Positions 39,417-45,683 of a stretch of DNA of 56,747 nt are shown here, one piece after another. A program made the position numbers and the translations under genes. The notes beneath the pieces are model-generated. The model saw only the letters and a list, made by a program, of their open reading frames with translations, did no database searches and was not told where the DNA came from. Position 1 is the first letter of the stretch. Each line of letters starts with the position of its first letter. Source of the stretch: Marinifilum sp. (GTDB lineage: Bacteria > Bacteroidota > Bacteroidia > Bacteroidales > CG2-30-32-10); the NCBI GenBank assembly GCA_020718065.1, contig DYDE01000010.1:353-57099 (forward strand), given 5' to 3'.

Positions 39417-39869
39417 ATGGGATCGTTTAAAACTAAATGCATGAAATGCTACAACAGGTTCATCGTTTTATTGCTTACAGGACTTGGTTTTATTTCTGCC
39501 TGCACACAAAGTAGCTGTAAGTATGGTGTAGTTGCCGAATATGGTGCTCCACAAGCCAGATTTATTGTTAAAGGTACCGTGGAGTCGGAAGATAGCAGCA
39601 AAATAATACCCCATATCAAAATAAACCTTGATAACAATACCGTATATTCTGGCACGGATGGTAAATTCCAATTAGAGAAAACCGATTCGCCGGAAAACAA
39701 GATACTGACCATCTCTTTGCAGGATATTGACGGGCAAGCAAACAGGGAATTCCTTCCTTTGGATTATATGGTCGATTTCAACGGTGTTCCATTTAGGGGT
39801 GGTGATGATGAATGGAATGAAGGTGAAGCGGTGAAGGAGGTAAACGTAAAGTTAAAGCCCAAGAATTGA
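39417..39869 (+). CDS. Radical-SAM-associated putative lipoprotein, paralogue 2
   Basis: A 150-aa paralogue of the preceding gene, with lipobox FISAC (Cys29), the shorter motif CKYGVVAEYGAPQARF and the same beta domain (FIVKGTVESEDSSKIIPHI, DNNTVYSGTDGKFQLE). Both proteins end in a matching stretch (GVPFRGGDDEWNEGEAVKEV versus DVPFSGGSGSWDKGEAVKEM), so they arose by tandem duplication. Codon use in this copy is richer in G and C than in the first. The ATG at 39417 fits; MKCYNRF at residue 9 is an alternative start closer to the hydrophobic stretch. Confidence 0.7.
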   Translation: MGSFKTKCMKCYNRFIVLLLTGLGFISACTQSSCKYGVVAEYGAPQARFIVKGTVESEDSSKIIPHIKINLDNNTVYSGTDGKFQLEKTDSPENKILTISLQDIDGQANREFLPLDYMVDFNGVPFRGGDDEWNEGEAVKEVNVKLKPKN

Positions 39870-39976
39870 TGTTATTGTTTGATCTCAGCTTTAAAAATTT
39901 ATGAAAAAACATATCTGAGCTGGATTTTGAAAGGTAAAAGTCCTTAAAATTCAATCAAAATCGTTAGCATATTCTG

Positions 39977-40620
39977 CGAACTTTTAAGAATATTGCGCTG
40001 ACCTCAAAGAAAATTCCGCTAAGATCGAAGAAAACGCTTCTGACTTCAAAGAATATTCCGCTGAGCTCGAAGAATTTTAATCTGATGTCCTGGAATTTTA
40101 ATCCGGACCTATAAGTTTTCTCTTCTGATGTTGAAGAATATTCTTTTAACGTTCAGGTTTTTTAAGCTAACGTGCAGGAATTTTGATCTGATCTCGGCGT
40201 ATGGTTTGCTAACTTGTGGTTATCCTATGCTAACCTGACGTTATGTTATGCTAACTTGATGTTATGTTATGCTAACTTCGAAGTATGGTTTGCTGACTTG
40301 TTGTTATTCTTTTCTAACTTGATGTTATTCTAAACTGATTGGTGCGTATTCTAAGCTAACTTCAAAGAATTCTATCCTAACCTGCCGGTATGCTTGTCTG
40401 ATCTCCAGTTATGCTTTCCTGATTTCCAAGTTTGCTTGTCTGATCTTCAGGTATGCTTTCCTGATGTGTAAGTATTGTTCTCTGACTTTCAGGTTTTGTT
40501 TCCGGATGTGTTCGCATGCAGTCCGAACCTGACAGAATGTCAGCTGACGTCGTCGCGGACTCACCTAACGTGACAGAATGTCAGGTGACGGACAGGTTTT
40601 GTCTCCGGATGGGCATGTTT
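39977..40620. repeat. Array of about 30 degenerate 21-bp units
   Basis: Counting from the conserved core CTRAY at the start of each unit (CTGACCTCAAAGAA, CTAACTTGATGTTA, CTGATCTCCAGTTA, CTGATCTTCAGGTA), nearly all successive units are exactly 21 bp apart from 39977 to about 40610. I counted one 22-bp unit and two 20-bp units. Sequence between the cores is strongly diverged. Stops occur in every frame, so it is not coding. The last units include two TGACAGAATGTCA palindromes (40530-40542, 40571-40583). The consensus differs from that of the 26.6-kb array, although the period is the same. Confidence 0.88.
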
Positions 40621-40636
40621 TTTTCTGTTGATAAGA

Positions 40637-40955
40637 AATTTACGATTTACGATTTACATTGCTGGAAGTTTGGGTATTTACGATTTTTTATTTACGATTT
40701 ACGATTACACTTGCTGGAAGTTTGGGTATTTACGATTTTGGATTTACGATTTACGATTGCAGTTGGTGGAGGTTTAGTATTTCGTTTTGTTTAACCACGA
40801 GGGAACACAAACCTGCCTGCCGCTAAGCATGGGGGTTTTCACGAAGGCACACAAAGTTATTTACGATTTTTGATTTACGATTAACGATTGCACTTGCTGG
40901 AAGTTTGGGGATTTACGATTGCAGTTGCTGGAGGTTTTGGATTTGCGGTTTTTTA
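40637..40955 (+). repeat. TTTACGATT / GCTGGAAGTTTGGG dispersed repeats
   Basis: Alternating blocks of ATTTACGATT (often doubled) and TTGCTGGAAGTTTGGG occur at least five times, interrupted by a TTAACCACGAGGGAACAC / CACGAAGGCACACAAAG segment near 40791-40858. The units are direct and imperfect. No coding sequence is apparent. Confidence 0.8.
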
Positions 40956-41253
40956 ACGCAGTGATGTAATTTGAAGTTTTGGCAATATTTTATAAATTTG
41001 TTAGGTTTGATATCTGTGTATTTAAGGGCTATCATTACATATAAAGGCAATTTTTGAGGGTGAAACTTAATATTTTTTTAAAATATTTTGTTGCATTATT
41101 TGCAAATCGATAGATGAAAATATGATTTTGCAAATTCTTTATCTATTTGAAAGAAATGTTTTAGTAACCTCTGGAATAGCTTTCTTTGCTATAGAATGAT
41201 TTTTTGTATTCAGCAATTGATTAATGGTAAAATAAAGCAGAGTGTGGTATGGG
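40956..41253. other. Intergenic, no feature recognised
   Basis: About 300 bp of AT-rich sequence between the dispersed repeats and the strong hairpin. No gene, repeat or promoter that I can support. Confidence 0.4.
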
Positions 41254-41290
41254 AAAAACACCCCCTTTGAATGGGGGTGTTTTTCTTGTA
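41254..41290 (+). terminator. Very strong hairpin terminator, with partial duplication downstream
   Basis: AAAAACACCCCC and GGGGGTGTTTTT form a perfect 12-bp stem with a 7-base loop. The right arm and tail are repeated at 41295-41345 (GGGGGGGTGTTTTTCTTG, then AAGGGTGTTTTACACCTT). No gene ends just before it, so either it closes a transcript from further upstream or it belongs to a small RNA. Confidence 0.7.
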
Positions 41291-41437
41291 AACGGGGGGG
41301 TGTTTTTCTTGTAAAAAAGGGTGTTTTACACCTTGGTTTTTAAATAAATATGTATTTAATTTGTTGTGAATTAATAATTGATTTTAGTTGAATAGATATT
41401 CTGGTAAAGCTTAAATTTTACCAAGGATAAAATTAAA

Positions 41438-41509
41438 CAAAAAAAAGTACTGCTTTTGATAAGAAAGCAGTACTTAATTAGAATGAAAAAGAAATTATTT
41501 AATTATTTA
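41438..41509 (-). ncRNA. Predicted tandem small RNA, unit 1
   Basis: The transcript is predicted from a TAnnTTTG promoter (TACATTTG) to an intrinsic terminator made of AAGTACTGCTTT and AAAGCAGTACTT followed by eight T, about 72 nt. The hairpin has AAGTACTGC where units 2-4 have AAGTTCTGC; the opposite arm changes in step (GCAGTACTT), so the base pair is kept. It is the most diverged member of the four. Confidence 0.55.
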
Positions 41510-41513
41510 CCCA

Positions 41514-41545
41514 CAAATGTAATTGTTTAATTTTAAAGCAGGTAA
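41514..41545 (-). promoter_or_regulatory. Promoter of predicted small RNA unit 1
   Basis: -7 box TACATTTG (41514-41521). At the 20-bp spacing shared by the other units the -33 position reads TTAC, a poor match to the CTTG of the others. Confidence 0.45.
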
Positions 41546-41561
41546 TAAAAGATAAATTTGA

Positions 41562-41637
41562 TAAAAAAAAGTTCTGCTTTATGGTGCAAAAGCAGAACTT
41601 TTAAAACTAATCAAATGAAAAATTTCGAGTCAAATAT
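41562..41637 (-). ncRNA. Predicted tandem small RNA, unit 2
   Basis: About 76 nt from the start site expected below TATATTTG to the T run. The terminator is AAAAGTTCTGCTTTT paired with AAAGCAGAACTTTT around a short loop containing CACCAT. The leader contains TTTTTCATTTGATTAG, similar to the leaders of units 1 and 4. There is no ATG-initiated frame of note. Confidence 0.65.
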
Positions 41638-41641
41638 GAAA

Positions 41642-41673
41642 CAAATATAATAAAAATATTAAGGAAAAGCAAG
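41642..41673 (-). promoter_or_regulatory. Promoter of predicted small RNA unit 2
   Basis: -33 CTTG (41670-41673), 20 bp spacer, -7 TATATTTG (41642-41649). The upstream stretch CCAAAACATTCTAACATTT is conserved with units 3 and 4. Confidence 0.65.
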
Positions 41674-41729
41674 ATAAATGTTAGAATGTTTTGGATATAG
41701 AAATAAAAGAAAATAAATGAATAAAAAAA

Positions 41730-41801
41730 TAAAAAAAGTTCTGCTCTATGGAGTAAAAGCAGAACTTAAAAATTGTATTATGAGATTTTTTTATTAAATG
41801 T
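41730..41801 (-). ncRNA. Predicted tandem small RNA, unit 3
   Basis: About 72 nt. The terminator is AAGTTCTGCTTTT and AGCAGAACTT with the loop ACTCCATAG, followed by seven T, an A and more T. Same architecture and hairpin sequence as units 2 and 4. Confidence 0.65.
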
Positions 41802-41805
41802 GAAA

Positions 41806-41837
41806 CAAATATAATTCAACTTGTAAAGAAAAGCAAG
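41806..41837 (-). promoter_or_regulatory. Promoter of predicted small RNA unit 3
   Basis: -33 CTTG (41834-41837), 20 bp spacer, -7 TATATTTG (41806-41813), preceded by the conserved AAAACTTTTTAACATTTT. Confidence 0.65.
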
Positions 41838-41886
41838 TAAAATGTTAAAAAGTTTTAGAGATAAGAATAAAAAATTCAAGCAATAA

Positions 41887-41963
41887 ATAAAAAAAGTTCT
41901 GCTTTGGAGAGATAAGCAGAACTTTAAAACTTTAGTAAAAATGAAAAAGTTCAAGTAATATGT
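41887..41963 (-). ncRNA. Predicted tandem small RNA, unit 4
   Basis: About 77 nt. The terminator is AAAGTTCTGCTT and AAGCAGAACTTT with a loop containing TCTCTCC, then seven T. The leader contains TTTTTCATTTTTACT as in units 1 and 2. It is the promoter-proximal (first) unit if the four are read as a tandem series on the minus strand. Confidence 0.65.
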
Positions 41964-41967
41964 TATA

Positions 41968-41999
41968 CAAACATAAGACAATTAATAGGTAAAAGCAAG
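41968..41999 (-). promoter_or_regulatory. Promoter of predicted small RNA unit 4
   Basis: -33 CTTG (41996-41999), 20 bp spacer, -7 TATGTTTG (41968-41975), preceded by AAAACTTTCTCACATTTT. Confidence 0.65.
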
Positions 42000-42192
42000 A
42001 AAAATGTGAGAAAGTTTTGGAGGGAGATATGAAATTATTGGAAGGGATAAATATAACCGTAGATGTAAACTACTGATTTTATAATATCCACTCAGATTAT
42101 AAAGGTTTTTCAGTCTTGAACATAAAAAGATTTATAGACAATATCAACGAAATAACAATAAAATAAATATTAATTAAAATTTAACAAATATT

Positions 42193-43071
42193 ATGAGCTT
42201 AAATGTGAAAAATCTGGTTTTTAAAGGTGGTGGTGTTTTGGGCATTGCTTATGCTGGAGCAATAAAAGTATTGGAAGATAAACATTTCTTACAAGGAGTG
42301 GAAAAAGTTGCCGGAACGTCAGCAGGAGCAATTACTGCTGCTCTATTAAGTTTAAGGTGTTCGGCAGATGAAATAAAAAGCATAGTGGATGCTACTGATT
42401 TTAAATCGTTCGAGGACGGTTGGGATCCGCTTCGTATCCCTTCAAAATATGGACTGTATAAAGGCGATGCTTTTTTGGCATGGATGCAAAAACAAATTGT
42501 AGCAAAAAAATTTAATCAGTCTGCAACATTTAGTGATTTTAAAAATGGTGGTTGCAGAGAATTGCGTGTATTTGCCACAGATCTGAATACTCAGGATGTG
42601 AAAATGTTTTCCTATGAAACAACACCAAATGTGATAGTAGCAGAAGCAGTGAGGGCATCTATGTCCATTCCATTGTTTTTTGAAGCATGGCAGTTTTCTG
42701 GTAACAATCCTGACAATCATATTTATGTGGATGGAGGTACGGTTTATAATTATCCTATAACTACATTTGATGATAGCGGAATACCCAATATTGAAACATT
42801 GGGTTTGCATCTGGATAATATAAACGGAGTTGTTGCAAACAATGATTTGCAATATGGGCATTTACTTCAATATGTAAAAAATGTTTTTGATACTTTGCTC
42901 AATGCACAGGTGATAGATTTTAATCATGATCCGATAGATGCCCGCAGAACTGTGAAAATAGATAATTTGGGTATTTCGGCTACTGATTTTAAATTGACAG
43001 AAGCACAGAAACTTGCACTTTACCAGTCGGGAATTGATTGTACTTTGAAATACCTGAATCAATATATGTAA
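42193..43071 (+). CDS. Patatin-like phospholipase
   Basis: A 292-aa lipid acyl hydrolase of the patatin family. It has the oxyanion-hole loop GGGVLGIAYAG (about 12-22), nucleophile Ser43 in GTSAG and catalytic Asp in VDGGTVYNYP (about 183). There is no signal peptide, so it is either cytoplasmic or exported by another route. All catalytic elements are intact. It is followed by a jacalin-domain protein gene 159 bp downstream on the same strand. The surroundings contain no nucleotide-cyclase genes, so I do not assign it to a CBASS-type defence system. The substrate is probably a phospholipid, by family. Confidence 0.92.
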   Translation: MSLNVKNLVFKGGGVLGIAYAGAIKVLEDKHFLQGVEKVAGTSAGAITAALLSLRCSADEIKSIVDATDFKSFEDGWDPLRIPSKYGLYKGDAFLAWMQKQIVAKKFNQSATFSDFKNGGCRELRVFATDLNTQDVKMFSYETTPNVIVAEAVRASMSIPLFFEAWQFSGNNPDNHIYVDGGTVYNYPITTFDDSGIPNIETLGLHLDNINGVVANNDLQYGHLLQYVKNVFDTLLNAQVIDFNHDPIDARRTVKIDNLGISATDFKLTEAQKLALYQSGIDCTLKYLNQYM

Positions 43072-43230
43072 AAACTCTTTTGAAAAAGAATAAATAGTTT
43101 CTTTATATATAAAGACAAAATCTAACAAATAGTGGAGACCTGTAAGCACTTTAAAAACGGACAGTTTCATTGGAAAATGAGAGGTGAAACCGAAAAACCA
43201 TAAGAGTAGGGTAACTTAATACAAAAAAAA

Positions 43231-44151
43231 ATGAATAATTTGAAAGCAAATAAAGGAATGTTAACTGACACCATCGGTGGAGATGGAGGAGATCATAGTA
43301 TCGATCCCTCTCAATTGATAAAATCTATTGGTTTGGATACGGATATATATGTTGATAAGATTATAATCAATAATACAGGATATGGAGGAAATGGTGGGAT
43401 GCCAAGACAGTCAATTCAATTAAGGGATGGTGAATATATTAATAAAGTAGTTGTTAAATATGGCGAGTGTATTGATAACATTGAGTTTACAACCAATAAA
43501 GGCAACATTGTAAGTGGGGGAGGCAATGGGGGAAGTTATACCAAAACTTTTGAAAATATAAGACTTGTTGCTATAGGTGGCAAATATGGGCACTATCTTG
43601 ATGCTATAAAGCTTACCTATGCTTCTGACTATGTTGCATCGAGTGTGGTAGAAAATAATGCAAATTTTATTCTGGATTTTATTCCACCCGGAACCACTGT
43701 TGAGTTAAGCGAAGTGGAGCACGATACTACTTTTTTAAGTTATCTGCATACAGTAGATTATATGCTGGATATGACCATTAATGCAAGTGTTGAATCGGAA
43801 TTTATTGATAAAGTTTCGTTGGCAACCAAACTGGAAACAAAATACTCGGACCTGACAACTATTAAATCGGAATTAACAGAAGAAGTTACCCATAGTGAAA
43901 AGAAAATATATGTATGTGGGGCAGGCGAAGTTCGCCTGATAGTTGCAAGTTGTACGATCATGAAAAATGCAGATGATTCTTACTGGATGTTCCCCAATGG
44001 TGGATGTACCTATCCTTTAATAACTACAAAAGATGTGGCGCAGATTGCCGGTTTTTATGCTTTGCCAGGTGCGTATGCAGGTTTGAAGGTTCAAATGGAT
44101 AATTTTGATTCCACTATGGTAAATGGGTTTAATAAGATTAAAGTTAAGTAA
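43231..44151 (+). CDS. Jacalin-like lectin domain protein with unknown C-terminal domain
   Basis: A 306-aa protein. Residues about 15-133 look like a jacalin beta-prism: Gly-rich first strand (TIGGDGGDHS), IQLRDGEYINKVVVKYGECIDNIEF with its second half split here only for reading, GNIVSGGGNGG, and the closing GGKYGHYLDAIKLTY. Residues about 135-306 match nothing I know; Thr/Ser-rich alternating segments (FIDKVSLATKLETKYSD, TTIKSELTEEVTHSEKK) could form long beta-hairpins, as in aerolysin-type pore formers, but this is weak. There is no signal peptide. It sits 159 bp after the patatin gene, so a functional link, such as glycan targeting of a lipid-active pair, is possible. Confidence 0.7.
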   Translation: MNNLKANKGMLTDTIGGDGGDHSIDPSQLIKSIGLDTDIYVDKIIINNTGYGGNGGMPRQSIQLRDGEYINKVVVKYGECIDNIEFTTNKGNIVSGGGNGGSYTKTFENIRLVAIGGKYGHYLDAIKLTYASDYVASSVVENNANFILDFIPPGTTVELSEVEHDTTFLSYLHTVDYMLDMTINASVESEFIDKVSLATKLETKYSDLTTIKSELTEEVTHSEKKIYVCGAGEVRLIVASCTIMKNADDSYWMFPNGGCTYPLITTKDVAQIAGFYALPGAYAGLKVQMDNFDSTMVNGFNKIKVK

Positions 44152-44154
44152 TGA

Positions 44155-44215
44155 TTAATACCAAGTTGTTCAAAGAATGTAGTTTATGGTTTAGTTATAC
44201 TTGTGTAATGTAACC
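44155..44215 (+). repeat. 61-bp direct repeat, left copy
   Basis: TTAATACCAAGTTG ... TGTAATGTAACC. It is repeated at 45527-45587 with one difference (A versus G in TTAT-A/G-CTTG). The two copies bracket the whole RAYT/palindrome locus. Confidence 0.9.
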
Positions 44216-44421
44216 AGTTGTTCGAAGAATGTAGTTCCTAGTTTGGTGTTGGTTGTGCGACGAAAAAGTTGTGCGAAGTTTGTAACTTCGCACTTAATAA
44301 AGGTTAGTTTATAACTAACAATAACAGAAATAATTAATTTGAAATAAATGATTTGGAAATTATTTATAGGTGTAGTTGTAAACTACAAATTTAAAGGTGC
44401 GAAGTTGCAAACTTTGCACAA
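44214..44421 (+). repeat. Palindrome-rich repeat block, copy A1
   Basis: It contains the hairpins GTGCGAAGTT / AACTTCGCAC (44271-44293), TTAGTTTATAACTAA, TGTAGTT / AACTACA (44371-44387) and an imperfect GTGCGAAGTT / AACTTTGCAC at about 44397-44419. A near-identical block follows 311 bp downstream. A partial copy of the second half lies between them (44422-44524). Confidence 0.88.
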
Positions 44422-44524
44422 CGGTCTAACAATTAAAGAAATAATAAACTCGAAATAAATGATTTGGAAATTATTTATAAGTGTAGTTGCAAACTACAAA
44501 TATAAAGGTGCGAAGTTACAAACT

Positions 44525-44732
44525 CCAGTTGTTCGAAGAATGTAGTTCCTAGTTTGGTATTGATTGTGCGACGAAAAAGTTGTGCGAAGTTTGTAACTTC
44601 GCACTTAATAAGGGTTAGTTTATAACTAACAATAACAGAAATAATTAATTTGAAATAAATGATTTGGAAATTATTTATAGGTGTGGTTGTAAACTACAAA
44701 TTTAAAGGTACGAAGTTACAAACTTCGTACAA
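44525..44732 (+). repeat. Palindrome-rich repeat block, copy A2
   Basis: Second copy at an exact 311-bp shift. Its last hairpin (44708-44730) is GTACGAAGTT / AACTTCGTAC: the G-to-A change in the left arm is matched by C-to-T in the right arm, a compensatory change that preserves pairing. Confidence 0.88.
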
Positions 44733-44800
44733 CTATATAGTTATGCAATAGATAGATAAATTTGCATCTAACTTAATAAATTTAAGATAATATTTAATTA

Positions 44801-45358
44801 ATGGGATTCAAATATAAAATATACAATCAATCAAAAGCATATTATCTTACTTTCACTGTTGTAGGTTGGATTGATGTTTTTAGCAGAAAAGTATATAGAG
44901 AAATATTGATTGAAAGTTTAAAGTATTGTCAGCAAAACAAAGGATTAAATATTTATGCTTATGTGATAATGACAAATCATATTCATTTATTGGTTAATTG
45001 TGTTAATGAAAATTTAAGTCAGGTGGTAGGTGATTTTAAAAAAATTACGAGTAAAAAAATAATAGAAGCAATACAACAGGAAAATGAAAGTCGTAGAGAA
45101 TGGATGTTAAATTTATTTTCATTTGAAGCATCAAAACATACTAGAAATAAGAATTATCAATTTTGGACACATGATAATCATCCGATAGAAATCTTTTCAA
45201 ATAAATTTATAAAACAAAAAGTTGAATATATTCAAAACAATCCGGTAAGAGCAGCAATAGTTGATAAACCGGAAGACTATATATATTCAAGTGCAAGAAA
45301 TTATGCAGATATGGACAATTTAATGGATATAAATAAAGTTAATTTTGGTGTTGAATAA
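44801..45358 (+). CDS. REP-associated tyrosine transposase (RAYT, IS200/IS605-like Y1)
   Basis: A 185-aa protein of the Y1 transposase superfamily. The HUH motif is NHIHLLV (about residues 60-66; H-x-H as histidine-hydrophobic-histidine), preceded by YAYVIMTN; the candidate catalytic Tyr is in the KVEYIQNNPVRAAIV helix (about 145-160), followed by the usual PEDYIYSSARNY. RAYTs are single-copy, domesticated relatives of IS200/IS605 transposases that cut REP/REPIN hairpins. Here it is flanked on both sides by several GTGCGAAGTT/AACTTCGCAC hairpins, which are its probable substrates. The gene is intact, and its 3' end is duplicated downstream. Confidence 0.93.
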   Translation: MGFKYKIYNQSKAYYLTFTVVGWIDVFSRKVYREILIESLKYCQQNKGLNIYAYVIMTNHIHLLVNCVNENLSQVVGDFKKITSKKIIEAIQQENESRREWMLNLFSFEASKHTRNKNYQFWTHDNHPIEIFSNKFIKQKVEYIQNNPVRAAIVDKPEDYIYSSARNYADMDNLMDINKVNFGVE

Positions 45359-45524
45359 AAAACAAATGCAGTTACAAACTGCGAAATATGAAGTGCGAAG
45401 TTACAAACTTCGCACAACTGGCAATTTAATGGATGTAAATAAAGTTAATTTTAGTGTTGAATAATAACAAATGCAGTTACAAACTGCGAAATATGAAGTG
45501 CGAAGTTACAAACTTCGCACAACT
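45316..45524 (+). repeat. 106-bp tandem duplication covering the RAYT 3' end and REP hairpins
   Basis: CAATTTAATGGAT ... GTTGAATAA ... CTTCGCACAACT is repeated at a 106-bp shift (45316 and 45422). Each copy carries GCAGTT / AACTGC (45368-45382, 45474-45488) and GTGCGAAGTT / AACTTCGCAC (45393-45415, 45499-45521). The first copy is the true end of the gene. Confidence 0.92.
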
Positions 45525-45526
45525 AG

Positions 45527-45587
45527 TTAATACCAAGTTGTTCAAAGAATGTAGTTTATGGTTTAGTTATGCTTGTGTAATGTAACC
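45527..45587 (+). repeat. 61-bp direct repeat, right copy
   Basis: Matches 44155-44215 at a 1372-bp shift and ends the RAYT locus. Between it and the decarboxylase gene (45588-45683) I see only AT-rich leader DNA. Confidence 0.9.
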
Positions 45588-45683
45588 TTTTACAACGATC
45601 ATATCGAATTTTACACAATAGGGGATTAATTATAAAATTTATGAATAAGAAAATAAATAAAAACAATTAAAAAAACAGTTAAT

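Noticed and set aside
39977-40620. Coding heptad (coiled-coil) repeat as an explanation for the 21-bp period
   Set aside because: Stop codons (TAA, TGA) occur repeatedly in every plus-strand frame I read.
40516-40794. 92-codon plus-strand open frame
   Set aside because: It is made of the end of the 21-bp array plus TTTACGATT repeats, so it is an accidental frame.
41778-41981. 67-codon minus-strand open frame
   Set aside because: It runs through the tandem promoter-terminator units, is low in complexity and has no homology; RNA genes explain the region better.
42442-42861. 139-codon minus-strand open frame opposite the patatin gene
   Set aside because: It is a shadow of the patatin reading frame, Cys/Ile-rich and without homology.
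42193-43071. Patatin as a CBASS or other anti-phage effector
   Set aside because: No cyclic-nucleotide synthase, Cap2/Cap3 or other defence partner is nearby.
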